Shown here: positions 45,518 to 56,765 of the stretch, in pieces
Position numbering within the stretch: position 1 is the first letter of the stretch
Layout of the letters: every line of letters starts with the position of its first letter
Assembly: GCA_003024785.1 (NCBI GenBank)
Contig: PUQB01000370.1
Coordinates: 1 to 64,000, forward strand
Length of the DNA: 64,000 nt
Direction: 5' to 3'
DNA from: Selaginella tamariscina
Lineage: Eukaryota; Streptophyta; Lycopodiopsida; Selaginellales; Selaginellaceae
The notes under the pieces: generated by a model
What the model was told of the DNA's origin: nothing
What the model saw: the letters and a program-made list of their open reading frames with translations, nothing else
Database searches by the model: none
Program-made: the position numbers and the translations under genes

Positions 45518-46184
45518 TGGTCGTCGGGGACTCCACAGGTCAGATGTGGTGCTTCTCAGGAAGCCTTAGTGGTTGCCAGGACGTTGTGGAGAGCGTCCAA
45601 CTCCAGGGGTCCGAACCGGCAAGCCGACCGAACCTCGGAAGTACTGGAAGGTGTTGGATAGCCTCTACCTGGACACCGCGAGGGTCCGTGTACAAGGTAG
45701 GGGAATTCTACTATGGTGGTTTGGCAGAGAGTGTTGCTCAGCCTAGGAGTGGGAGAAGCGGGGAATCCCCACTTGTAAGGTGAATAGAATGAGTATGGAT
45801 ATATTTATAATGCATGTCTGAGTACAAATTATCTCCGACAGAGGAGCAAGATACAAGACGCAGACTTGACTCCCAAAAAGACCCCGACCCACTACCAGCC
45901 TTCCTGCTTATATAATGGGTTACCTAACGCTAGACCCTAGGTACATATGGCACCTTCCTACTGGTCTGCCGCCATGTGACAGAGTCTTGTCTGTCTCATT
46001 TATACGCCTCTCTCACGTGTGCTATCCTACGTACTTGGGTAGTTAGTCCGAACGATCAGATCTACGCTTGGTTACGCCATCGCCTGACATCGGTCGCCAT
46101 CAGTTCGTACCTGCAGTACCTTCCTTGTCCAACGCTTCGTCCCATTTCTCGTCCGCACCGGCGGTGTCTAACCACCATCAACCA
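45518..46184 (-). repeat. LTR of element C (5' LTR in element orientation)
   Basis: 667 bases, pair of 22072-22750. Minus-strand TATA segment near 45905-45915. Confidence 0.85.
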
Positions 46185-46216
46185 GATAACCCTAAGAGTC
46201 TAACTTAGAGGCCCAA

Positions 46217-46597
46217 TGTCATGACCTTGTGCAAAGGGCAAAACCTTTAGAACAAGGGCGAAACCTTTGAGTTAAAAGGAGAAGATTGTATTCAAGAGAG
46301 AAATGAATACAAAATGAAACACAAGGCCGAAGACTGGTGTTCAATGATTCTAAGAAACCTGGAACTGGAACCTTGTTTATATATCTGAGATCCTGAGGAT
46401 TGTGTGGTCCACAACTGGTCTGGAACGTGTGGTCCACAACTGGTCTGGAACATGCATATGAATATACACCTTGCTGTTGATGGTGTAATTCAGCATTTAG
46501 GATCATACAGACAAGTTGGCTAATACATATGTGTGTTAGTGGAAAGGTCTCGGGTTTAAGTCCTGTGAAAAGAAAAAAATAACTTATGATTCTTACA
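46217..46597 (-). repeat. 3' LTR of element D
   Basis: 381 bases. In element orientation it follows a GCGAGGGATAG purine-rich tract and starts TGTAAGAATC. It contains a 28-base direct duplication (GTGTGGTCCACAACTGGTCTGGAAC) at 46400-46452. Confidence 0.8.
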
Positions 46598-46619
46598 CTA
46601 TCCCTCGCATCACTGGTCC

Positions 46620-47215
46620 AGGTTTTGCAGGATATCGATGATGGAACTCGGCAACAGGCTATGAACAAGAGATATCCTGGAACTAATATCGATGATGGAA
46701 CTCGACAACAGGCTCGGCAACAGGCTTGTTCTGGCAACAGGCTTTGAACAAGATGAGCAGCAAGTTGGTTGGTGGAAGCTCAAGATGAAATGTCACATCA
46801 GAGAGTCTCTCCAACAATGGAACTCAGCAACAGGCTCTGAACAAGATGAGCAGCATGTTGGTTGGTGGAAGCTCAAGATGAAATGTCACATCAGAGAGTC
46901 TCTCCAACAAAGAAACATGGAACACGGGATGGATCCGGATGCGAAATGGGGCCAAGCATTGATAATCCAACTTGGTCACCAACTGTGAATGCTGGAGGAG
47001 AGGAATGGGAAATGGGGCCAAGTGTTGATAATCCAGCCTGTGAATGCTAGAGGAGAGGAATGGGAAATGGGGCCAAGCGTTGATAATCCAGCTTGTCACA
47101 GGGACGTGTGGTTGGTCAATGACGCCGGAGGACTGGTCACCAATGACGCCAGAGGAGCCACACTTGGTCACCAATGTGAATGCTGGAGGAGAGGAATGGG
47201 AACAATCATCTTGTT
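46620..47215 (-). repeat. tandem duplications at the 3' end of element D
   Basis: Two arrays. An ~84-base unit (AAGATGAGCAGCA.GTTGGTTGGTGGAAGCTCAAGATGAAATGTC) occurs at about 46748 and 46842. A ~55-60-base unit (GAATGCT.GAGGAGAGGAATGGGAAATGGGGCCAAG.GTTGATAATCCA) occurs about three times at 46940-47095. They overlap the integrase C-terminus (V-F-H-V-S-L-L near 46900). Confidence 0.7.
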
Positions 47216-49930
47216 GTTGCAAATCCCGAACATGTTGAAGATGATGATGCACCTGTTGGAGATGCTTAACACGATCATCGGCAGCAGTGGTAGGCCAGGA
47301 ACCACGAGCAAGTTGTAGGACCAACGAGGATGAACACCAGAGAACACGAAAAATGGACACACCTATGGATGAGTGTGCCGTGTTGTTGTACGCGAACTCG
47401 GCAGCAGGAAGGAGATCGACCCAATCATCTTGCAATGAGAAATGAAACACCAAAGAGAGTCTGAATCGTGCGCTCCGATTGTCCATCTGTTTCAGGATGA
47501 TGTGCAGTAGACAGCTTCCTGTGATACGTAGCCGATCTAGGAATCTCCCAGAATGCCGAAGTGAACTGGGACCTCGATCAGTGACAAGTTCATCAGGAAG
47601 ACCATGAAGACGGAACACCTCCCGTACACCAGATCTGCAGCATCAGGACCCGAACATGTCTTGTTGCAGGAACAAAGTGCGCCATCTTAGAGAACCGATC
47701 AACAATGACTAGGACAGCATCAAACCCTCTAGAAGGCGGTAAATGTGAGGAAATCCATGGTGATGGATGACCATGGCCGCTGAGCAATAGGAAGAGGCTG
47801 TAGTAGTCCAACCGGTCGATGACGAGGAAGCTTTGTACGCTGGCACGTGTCACAAGATCGCACAAATCTCTCAACATACATGCGAAGCCAGGCCACCAGA
47901 ACACCTTGTACCAGCTCGATCGTCTTCCGAATGCCAAAATGTCCGCAGCTGTGTTGTCATGGCAGTGTTGGACAGCTCGCAACCTCAGTTCTCCGTCCGG
48001 AACATAGATTTGGATGTGGTGGTACAACAACCCATTATGAAGATGGAAAGCAATAATCTCAGTTGTGACCCTGAAGACAATGGCTGAACTCGTCGAACAT
48101 GTGCAAGGACATCACGAGCAAACTCGTCTTGAGGGAGATTTTCTCGGATTAGATCCAAAAACGAAGTGTCAACTGGAGCAGAAGAACGGAAAGCGCGTTC
48201 ACCAACAACTGGTCGGAGCTCAGGATGACTTGTTCTTGTTGATCAAATCGGATTTCACCTGGTACTGGAGCTAGGTAACTGCGACGAGATAAGGCATCTG
48301 CTTTGCCATTTAGACGACCGGGACGATGAATAATCACGTATCGGAACCGGGACAAAGACTGTGCCCATCGCGCCTGACGCGATTGAGAACTCGTGCTGTT
48401 GCCCAGTACTGGAGGTTCTTGTGATCACAATACACCTTAACCACATGCGGGGAACCTTCAAGGAATCTGCCACTCCTCAAAGGCATCGACGATCGCCAGC
48501 AGCTCCTTGTTGTAGACATCGTAGTTGATCTCAGGTGCAGTGAACTTGCGGGAATGGAAAGCAATGGGATGGAGAAGATGATCTGGACCTTCCTGGGACA
48601 ACACTCCACCAATGGCGAAGTCAGAGGCATCAGCTTCCACGAAATATGGCTTCGCAGGGTCAGGATGGATAAGAACAGGTGCCGAGGTGAACGCCTTCTT
48701 TAGGAACTCGAACGCCTCCTCAGCCTCAGAGACCAACAAATGGAACATCCTTGCCAGTCAACTTCGTCAATGGCAATGCAATCTTGGAGAAATCCCGAAC
48801 GAAACGTCGATAGAAGTTCGCAAACATCGAATCACGAACATTTGATGGTCTCTCCCACTCCAATACAGTCCGGACTTTTGCAGGATCCATGTGAACACCT
48901 TCAGCTGAAATGATGTACCCCAGGAACTCGACAGACTGCTGACTGAAAGAGCACTTCTCCAACTTGGCAAACAAGTGGTGCTTCCGAAGCTCTCCAAGAC
49001 TAACCGTACATGCCGTTCGTGTTCTTCTCGAGTCTTGAAAAATCAGGATGTTCTAGGTACATGATGACAAACAAATCCAAGAAGTCCCGAAAATATCATT
49101 AGCCATGTGTTGGAAACAGCAGGTGCATTTGTCAGGCCAACGGCATTACTACGTACTCGAAATGTCTATAGCGTGTACGGAAAGCTGTTTTCCACTCGTC
49201 CCCTCGATTCGGATGAGATTGTACGCTCCTCTTAAATCGATCTTTGTGAAATACCGGGCACCAGAAAGACGTCGAGCATGTCAGAGACGAGCAAGAGAGG
49301 ATACTTATTTGGAATGGTACCTTATTTAGATCTCGGTAGTCCACCACAGCCGGAGACTTCCATCCTTTTGGAAACAAAGAATACTGGGCACCAGCCGGTG
49401 ATCGCAAATGACGGATAAATCCGATGACAAGGTTCTCCTCAATGTCTCCAACTCTGTCGGTGAGAGACTGTAACGGGACCGAAGGATGGTTGCTTACCCT
49501 CAACGAGATTGATAGGACAGTCGTACTCACGGTGCGTGGCAAGAGAAGCTTTCTTTTTGTCGAAGACGTCTGCAAAATCAGCATACTGCTTTGGTAAGGC
49601 AGGAGGAACAGGAACAGAAACATCCTTAGCAAGCAGGGATAGACTTTGATCGCGAACACGGATGCTGGGTCATGTCGGCTATCTTTCTTGAACTGCTTCA
49701 AGGTGATATGCGAGACTCGAAGTGGAGGAGGAACTGGAACAGGATCGGAATCAAAGAGTGTGGCTGGAGTTGAAAAGCTGGGAAACTGTTCATGAAACGT
49801 TCTCTCCAACCAGGATCCACCAACTCGATCCACGGCAAACCAAGGATAATCGTAGAGTCTGAATAGAAACAACACTGAAGGAGATGTTGCACACACAAGC
49901 AACGACCTCAACGAACTCCGTGTCATTTAT
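46830..49930 (-). pseudogene. pol of element D (RT, RNase H, integrase)
   Basis: Minus strand. RT: V-V-D-Y-R-D-L-N-K-V (about 49340), D-E-W-K-T-A-F-R-T-R-Y and F-E-Y-V-V-M-P (about 49200-49140). Then F-L-G-Y-I-I-S-A-E-G-V (about 48930), typical of the RT connection, and RNase [17 protein letters not shown] (48640-48590). Integrase core includes D-E-L-V-T-D-R-G (about 47590) and A-E-F-A-Y-N-N-T (about 47400). At least five frame changes. Confidence 0.75.
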
Positions 49931-50389
49931 TACCGCTCCAGATTTGATATCTCGTCCATCAACGACCCGTACAGAACCAGGAGTCTTCAAAGGATGTAGA
50001 CGGATCCCGTGCTGACAGCAAAATTCTTGTCGATGAAATTTGCGTTCGCTCCGCTATCCACCAAAGCTTTACCAGAGAACTCCACCTCTGGTCTTCAGCT
50101 GCACCGAACATGGAACGGCTTGCACACCTTCGTGGATGGAATGGATCCAAGATGAGGAAGGGAAGATGTTATGAGTGAAGAGCCTTGAGGAACATGAGTT
50201 GTTCCACGGCAATCCAGCCGGACGGCTCCTATTCGGGCTGGATCTTCTCGTTTCCCGGCAGCACAGCAAGGGCCACTTCACGAGCTTGTTTTGGACGTCG
50301 ATGACAATTCTCCAGTGGTACGGGTCCCCCAGTACAAACAAAGCTTGTACTGAATCCGCTTCTGACGTTCGGTTGGCAAAAGCTTGCCT

Positions 50390-51119
50390 CGGCGTGATCG
50401 CCCTAATTCCATCGGGGATGGTTCTACTGAGGAAGATGATGAATCAGCATATGAGGGAACAGGGACTGCAAAATGGAAGAAGACGGCACCAAGAAGAAAG
50501 AAGGATGCCGACGTTCTTGTTTCCGCTCGATCAACCGGTTGTCACAACGAATTGCCAACTCGATCATGCTGGTGAGGGTTTCCGGAACCAAAATTCAGCA
50601 ACATGTCTTTGACCTCGTCCTGCAACCCCGACCGAAAACCTCCTTGAGAGCACGATCTCCCCATGTGACATCACAAGCAAGAAGTTGAAACTTCGATGCG
50701 TACTCTGCTACCGACATACCCCCTTGGTGAAGCTGGGAGTTTGGTGATGGCAGCACTCTCACGATCCACGTCACTGAACATCGCGTGAACCGTTCCACAA
50801 ACTCGTCAAAATTCCCAAGATCGGATCATTGTTCTCCAGCAAGGCTGAGAACCACGAAAGAGCAAAACCGAAAGCAGCGACCTAATCAATCCGACCTTAA
50901 TAGGTTCTGTGCTGTAGCGCCTCAGCTGCATCATGATTCACAACGAACTTGATTGAGAAAACCTCGGAACTTCAATTGGGTACCATCGAATTTTTCAGGC
51001 ATGCTGATCTTTGGCTCTAGAGAATTCGCATGCTGTCGGAGTTGATCATTTTCCAGGTGTTGTTGTTCGATCTGCTGTTGGAGGGCAGCAACTTGCTCAT
51101 GAAGAGCATGCTCGAACAT
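50390..51119 (-). pseudogene. gag of element D
   Basis: Minus-strand ATG at 51119 starts a Gln-rich coiled coil (V-A-A-L-Q-Q-Q-I-E-Q-Q) followed by P-K-I-S-M-P-E-K-F-D-G, the same opening as chromovirus gag in E. Further on, M-S-V-A-E-Y-A-S-K-F-Q-L-L-A belongs to the conserved gag domain. Frameshifts at about 50935 and 50600. Confidence 0.65.
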
Positions 51120-51296
51120 GATGAATCGAAGAAGAAAATTGAAGAAAGAAAGAAAAAAATGGGATCGATGACAAGCGGGAGCAGAAGCTTGTCACTACCT
51201 CCTTTTAGCTCAAAAAAAATTTAAAAAATAAAAAAATAAAAACAAAATAACCCATGATCCTTTAACCCATGATCCTTACACCCAATTAGGCAGAAG

Positions 51297-52854
51297 ACTT
51301 AGAGTCTTACCCTAAGTCCCCTAGAATGACCATCCCTGAACCTTAGAGGATAACCCGAGTAGACTTTAGGATCTTGTCCCAGTAAACCTAGACATGCTCA
51401 TGCCCTAACCCACAAAGGAGATGTGTCTCACACATACCCCCGTGATAAAGCCAAGGCATCGTCACTTACCCCTTGAGGAATCGCCCTCATTCGGGAGTAC
51501 AACCCTTTTAGGGCGACAAGGGGTACTTGAACCACGACTAACCCCTAAGGGTTTGAGTGGCCAAGTCATACCCTAGACCTAGGGCTAATACTTAGTGAGG
51601 ACACGAGTGTACGTCATAGGCGAACACGAGTGTTCTACTAAACAAACTCCCTAAGGCTAGGTTTGGATAACCCTAAGTACATGACCTTGCGAGTGTTCAC
51701 GAAAAGGCTCCTGCTAACAAGCTTAGGTTGTTTAACCCCTGGATTCCAAGGAGACACTCCCCTAACCAAGTGTGCCTAAACACACCTAGTTACGAGACCT
51801 AACCTCCCTCAGGCCGTTGCTCAAGGCTTAGCACCCTAGTGCAAGCACAAGCATGCCTGTTTGCCAGACTATCCAACCCCTTGGTGACAAACCCAAGACA
51901 CAACCCCAAAGGGCATGCCTTGGGCATTGTATTGCGTGACGTCTAGCCTAATGTCACATCTTCATGTGACACTACCTTCCACGATGTGAGCTATCATGCC
52001 ATAGCCCTTAGATTCAAGAGTTGCACCAAGTGCCACAAACGTGGCTCCTAAATGCCAACTCTAGAACCCCTCAGTGAACCCTCAGGAACTAGGCAATGTG
52101 AACCTATCAAACAAGATCCACACCCACAGTTGGATAAGGACACGGATGTGCCTTGCTTGGTCGTGAGTGCTACACCTAGCTTAACGTGGAGGAGGAGGCT
52201 GGAGACAAGCCTCTACCTCTGCCTCTTGGAACGTGCAATCCGACAAGACCTCCCGGATTCGCCAACGTTAAGGGTAAGCTACCCTGAAGGTGGGACATAC
52301 CCCTGTCATTTGGAAGTTAGGGCGGCACAACAAAGGGTTGTGCCTTGACGACACAAGCTAGAGCTTGCACCGGGAGAAGAGTAACGAGCTCAGTCATGAA
52401 CCCAAGAACCCTCACTCCTACATACTACCTTATTTATGTGACAGAGCCCCCCCCCCCCCCTGTTTTCCTGTTTACTTAAGTGGGCTGGCACAGAATCTCA
52501 TTCCCAGAGGGAATATACTTGGTGAGTTATCCATCGACTCCTAAACCCTAACTTATCAAACCTAGGGGTATTTCTAAACATATCCGACATGCCAAACTCA
52601 CCAGAACTAACCATTACAACCGGGACACAAAAAACCAAGGTAAGAGTTTTTTAGAAGGTAAGTTCTAGCTTCACCTAGAGTTTCCTACAAATACCTAATG
52701 ACACCCGGCCGGACCATCACCAGATACCCAAGTGCACTAAACAGCCATATTTCCTACTACATCTAGAGCTTATCAACATACTACAGTAGATAACAATAGT
52801 CAATGTCCAAAGTAAAGGGGAGTCATAGTAAAAACTATGACACTTGAAGTCTTT
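51297..52854. mobile_element. element Y copy forming the core of X
   Basis: Long match to 19650-21188 (GAATGACCATCCC, CTCATGCCCTAACCC, GGGCGACAAGGGGTAC, CACAACAAAGGGTTG), ending GAGTCATAGTAAAAACTATGACA. The left terminal repeat is missing. No coding potential that I trust. Confidence 0.65.
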
Positions 52855-52978
52855 TGCCTAATTGGGCCTCTGAGTCAGACTCTTAGGGTTACCTTGGAAG
52901 ACTTTGCTCACACAGGGTGATGATGTCGGATGACCACTTGGCAGCCACGTGTTGGCCCTTCAAGCTAAAACTCTGACA

Positions 52979-55010
52979 GGTAGTATTGGTAATTAACAAT
53001 TGTGTGTAGGATGTACCAAAATGGGTAGACTAATACCCAAAAAAATATTAGAGTTTAAGAAGAAATTAGAAATTCAAGGCTTTTAGTAAACTTCGATTAG
53101 AATATCTATGTCAAACTACATACCTTAAGAAGAGGGCAAGACAAAAGAATGCTCAACAAAGGCCTAACGAGAATATATTTGCAGCTTTGAATAGTAAATG
53201 AATGGATTACTATTAACAGGTTTTTGTAGAACGTTGAGATAAAACAAAGAACAACAGGAACGAGAGGAGTGGTACATATGACAATAAGCCATGAGGAAGT
53301 TGGAGGAACGAGAAGTACAACAACGTAAAGAACAATTAGAGGCATGGGAACCAACACAACAATAACCGGAGCATGAGAAACTTAATAGTAAGGAAGACAA
53401 ACTTAGAGACAACCTTAATACAAGAACAACGGGGTGCAATTATCACCACAATGTTTATGGGATATATTGGTGATTGATACACTAGAAATGATGAAAGGAT
53501 TAACAATCATCATGAAAGTGGTACCATTTGCCTTTTGTAGTCTCAAGCATGAAGATACGAGTCAATATACAACAATTTAAGAAAGCATGCAAAACCAATG
53601 AAATCACGAATGAAAATAAGAAATTTCAAATATTTCCATTCACCCTAAAGGGAGATGCCAGAGAATACTATTACAATTGATAAGTAAGTACGAAACACTA
53701 CTTACATTATTTCAAAATTACTATGTTAAGAAGTATCATAAGTAAAATCTAATAGTCCAGTTGTAGGAATTACAACAAGAAACTATAGAACTTGTGGAGG
53801 ATTACATGCATAGATTTTGAAGAATATACAATTGTTGTGACATGGGTAATATCAATGACAAATTGGTAAGGAAATGGTATGTGAATGGATTATGCAAAAA
53901 TTTGCAATTACAAGTACGGCTGGTTAGGCCACATGATTTGAAAAGGAGGCGAGACAAATTGAATGTTGATACCACCATGATACATGAACAATGAGGAATG
54001 TGAACCACAAAGACCACATAAGAAGGAAACCAAGGTACGAGTACGGCCCAAAACAATATTATGCATAACATGTAAAATGAAGGACACAGTGCTTTGAAAT
54101 GTAAAATACTGTAGTATCGAATGTGTGGAGGAGTAGAACATATGGTTGACGGTGGCCCATCATCACGACCAGCCGGCAGGTCGCCACCGGCGCAGACGAG
54201 CGGCGGGACGAAGCGCCGGATAAGGGGAGGTACTTCAGGTATGGACTGATGGCAACCGGTGTCAGGCGGCGACATAAACGAGTGAAGATCCGATCGTCTG
54301 GATCAACTACCCAGGGTACGAAGGATAGCACGCGTGGAGAGGCGCATAAATGTGATAGGCAGGACTCTGTCACATTGCAGCAGACCAATGGGAGAGTGCC
54401 ACCTGTAGCTAGGGACTAGTGGTAGGTACCCACTATATAAGCTGGAAGGCTAGTAGTGGGTCGGGTTGTTTGGTAGAGGAGTCAAGTCTGTGTCTTGTAT
54501 CTTGCTCCCCCTGTCGAAGATAGTTTGTACTCGGACAGGCAATATATATCCATTTTCCTTCTATTCACCCACAAGCGGGCTCTCCCCACTTGCCTGACTC
54601 CTGGGCCCGCAACACTCTCTGCCCAGCCATCTTGGTAGAACTCCCCCTTACCTGCACACGGACCCTCGCGGTGTCCGGGTAGAGGCCATCCCGATACTTC
54701 CCATTACTTCTGAGGTAAGGTTCAGCGTACCGGTCGAACCCCCAGAGTGGACGTCCTCAACAGCATCCTGGCGACCACTGCAGCTTCCTGAGAAGCACCA
54801 CATTTAGCCTGCGGAGTCCCCGACAACCAACATAAAGCGAGACAATGCCAAAATACGGGATACAAACCACATCAATCATTATTGTCAACAGGGCCACCTC
54901 CAGGATCATCAATGTGTCACTCCATGTGCTCCACATGGACACATTATGTCATACAGGCTGGATATCTCAACAGTCAGCCCGTGATATGATAGTGGGTTTT
55001 TATTTCAACT
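52979..55010 (+). pseudogene. old Ty3/gypsy gag remnant
   Basis: AT-rich, stop-ridden plus-strand sequence. F-P-F-T-L-K-G-D-A-R-E-Y-Y-Y lies near 53635-53675 and D-K-L-V-R-K-W-Y-V-N-G-L near 53850, matching the conserved gag domain. A CCHC-like knuckle around 54118-54142 is interrupted by a solo LTR and resumes at 54835. It is much older than the nested elements. No other gene is seen. Confidence 0.55.
54143..54829 (+). mobile_element. solo LTR of the B/C family
   Basis: Starts TGGTTGACGGTGG, ends CCCCGACAACCA and is flanked by the perfect duplication ACATA (54138-54142 and 54830-54834). Orientation is opposite to the B and C LTRs in the nest, so its CTATATAAGC TATA segment (about 54432-54441) is on the plus strand. 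Confidence 0.9.
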
Positions 55011-55873
55011 TACAAATTTATTTATAAAATTATAGAAGTAAAAAGATTAGAATATATTAATAAAGAATCATATAACAAACATTGTTACTTATATACACAT
55101 ATAATACTTGTATAAACACACAACTAATCAGTCATTATAAATTATACAAATTACGTGCATACACATGTATAAATAAATTTAAATTTTCTCTTAAGAACCC
55201 TTAGAAATGTTTGTTTATAAACACGCATATATACACAAGCAAGTGTGAAACCCTGGTCAAATCTATTTTCAGTTCTGTCATCCCCACAGCGAATGGCTTA
55301 CCAATAAGAAGATTGCCATAATACGATTTGGTACCATTATAGTTATATTTTAATTATAAATATTATTATGATACGGTGTTGAAATATTTTTAAAGTTTGG
55401 AAGTCAATGTTATTAAAAAATTTACAGTATAAGAATAATAACGTTGAGTAACTTTGAAGCTCCAGAAATATTAATAAATTATTCTCCCAAAAAAAAAGTT
55501 TCAACTACTTAAAAAAAATTTAAAAATCAGAATGTGTAGACAAATCTCTACCGTTCAGGAGAATATTCTTAAGAATAAGCTACGCGATACGTAGTTAATT
55601 TCTATGTTAATTTCTATATATAAAAGTATAGTTAAGGTTGTTTAAAGAATACTCTAAATAAAATTCTTAAATTGTAATACTTAAACAATATAAGTTAACC
55701 GTCACACTTTCTATAAATATATCCTGACAAGAGTCTTTTATATGTTAATAGCTAAAAGTTTTAAATAAATGATTAGTGCTAAATATATGTACTTAAACGT
55801 ATATTATATATGTGTGTGTGTAAAGTATAATGCCTCTCAATAAGAAAAGAACTCTACATTAAATTGAAGAGTT
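55011..55873. other. AT-rich spacer
   Basis: No gene recognised. It includes the 3' flank of the minus-strand peptide-precursor gene. Confidence 0.5.
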
Positions 55874-56729
55874 TTACGGAATATTTTCAAGAGTCACCCC
55901 ATCACTAAATGCTTGATAACTCTGCAATAACGAAAAACCATAAAGAATTAATGTTAAAGTAAAATAATTATAAATGAGAACTTGCAAAATATATAATATA
56001 TATGATAAGCACATCAACCTGCTTATATCAATATATATTGTCCGCAAAGAAGTTTTATCTATGTGTGCATATATTAGTTTAAGTAACAAAATTGCATAAT
56101 TACCTTCAAATGATGGCGAGGAGCGTGTAATTTTGGGTCCTCATAATCCAACACGGCATTATCCTATGTAGAAAAAATCACATATACACATATATGAATA
56201 TAAATAAGACATGTATGAATTATATTGTATATATAATATATACTTCCTTATAATTAAGTGCTGTTTATATGTTTATTTATTTATTTAGTATGAATTACCT
56301 TAACATGATGACGAGGGACATGCACCTTTGGGCCCATGTAATCCACATCATTCTGTAAGGGGAAATTTAAGGTTTAAAAAAAAAAAAACTATATTTTTAG
56401 TGAAGGAATTGTATACCGTTATAGCATGGTGACGAGGATCATGCTCCTTTGGATCCATGTAATCCAGATAATTCTTTTAAAAAGGGGAAAATAAAAATAA
56501 AATTAGAAAATTAAAAAAATGGTGAAAACACTGTTTAATTAATTTACCTTGGAATCCATGCTTGGTGATCCTCCCACTGCATAGAGCATACAGTTCATGA
56601 TATTAAATAAAAAATTATTATTATATTATGAGTAAATTACACAAACAGAAGCATACAAATACCGAGTGAGGGATGACTTGCGGTGAAGAGGATAGCGATA
56701 ACAAAGAAAAAAGTGAGATAGTCCGCCAT
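55874..56729 (-). CDS. secreted precursor with three tandem RGF/GOLVEN-like (tyrosine-sulfated type) peptides
   Basis: Six minus-strand exons: 56663-56729, 56548-56576, 56417-56473, 56299-56352, 56104-56163, 55874-55921. All splice sites are GT-AG and the frame is clean, giving 104 residues. Exon 1 encodes a signal peptide (M-A-D-Y-L-T-F-F-F-V-I-A-I-L-F-T-A-S). Exons 3, 4 and 5 are phase 0 at both ends and each encodes one peptide unit: DYMDPKEHDPRHH, DYMGPKVHVPRHH, DYEDPKLHAPRHH. RGF/GLV/CLEL hormones are 13 residues with an Asp-Tyr sulfation signal at the start, Pro at position 5 and P-R-H-N at the end. All three units keep D1, Y2, P5, P10, R11 and H12. The last exon adds a 15-residue tail. 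PSY peptides (D-Y-G-D-P...) are the main alternative. Receptor and role are inferred only. Confidence 0.75.
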
Positions 56730-56747
56730 GTTCTACAATGCCTAGAA

Positions 56748-56765
56748 TGCCCGTTTATATATGTG
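56748..56765 (-). promoter_or_regulatory. TATA box of the peptide-precursor gene
   Basis: On the minus strand CATATATAAACGGGC lies about 25-35 bases upstream of the start codon at 56729, so the 5' leader would be very short or the start lies close downstream. Confidence 0.5.

Larger units (their letters stand above)
22072..46184 (-). mobile_element. LTR retrotransposon C (gag-protease family, no RT), split by element E
   Basis: LTRs at 22072-22750 and 45518-46184 start TGGTC.T.GGGGACTC and end ATCAACCA. Flanking duplications are GATAA (22067-22071 and 46185-46189). Coding is on the minus strand, agreeing with CTATATAAGC TATA sequences in the LTRs on that strand. Minus-strand order from the right: gag (about 44740 to 42640), zinc-knuckle segments, protease (42620-42390), and after the chromovirus insertion the coiled-coil ORF (24090-22750). 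No RT, RNase H or integrase motif is visible. Frames are interrupted in several places. The native element, without nested insertions, would be about 7.6 kb. Confidence 0.85.
46217..51280 (-). mobile_element. Ty3/gypsy retrotransposon D, 5' LTR mostly lost
   Basis: Duplication CCCAA on both sides (46212-46216 and 51281-51285). The left LTR (46217-46597) starts TGTCATGACC and ends ATTCTTACA. The right side keeps only the outer end, AACCCATGATCCTTACA, then an A-rich stretch, so most of the 5' LTR and the primer site are deleted. Minus-strand order: gag from 51119 (K-I-S-M-P-E-K-F-D-G), protease about 50110-49780, RT 49540-48980, RNase H 48750-48280, integrase about 48030-46830. Many frameshifts; inactive. 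Confidence 0.85.
21967..52978. mobile_element. TIR element X, outermost level of the nest
   Basis: The left terminal repeat reads TGTTAGAGTTTTAACCCGAA from 21967. Interrupted by elements C and D, it continues at 46190-46211 and 51286-51296. The right terminal repeat (about 52855-52978) is its inverse, ending AGCTAAAACTCTGACA. Rejoined, the inverted repeats are about 165 bases and the element would be about 1.8 kb. Its core, 51297-52854, is a Y-family sequence ending with the Y right terminus. No transposase is seen and I could not find a clear target-site duplication, so mechanism and exact outer limits are uncertain. Confidence 0.55.

Noticed and set aside
46515-46575. Possible tRNA or SINE (GTGGAAAGGTCTCGGGTTTAAGTCC looks like a tRNA B box)
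   Set aside because: It sits inside the LTR of element D, no cloverleaf can be formed with the flanks, and no SINE ends or duplications are visible.
55874-56729. Peptide gene as CLE or CIF family
   Set aside because: CLE 12-13-mers start with Arg and end with P-x-x-H-N or similar without a D-Y start. CIF peptides share D-Y but lack the P-R-H-H end. RGF fits best, PSY second.
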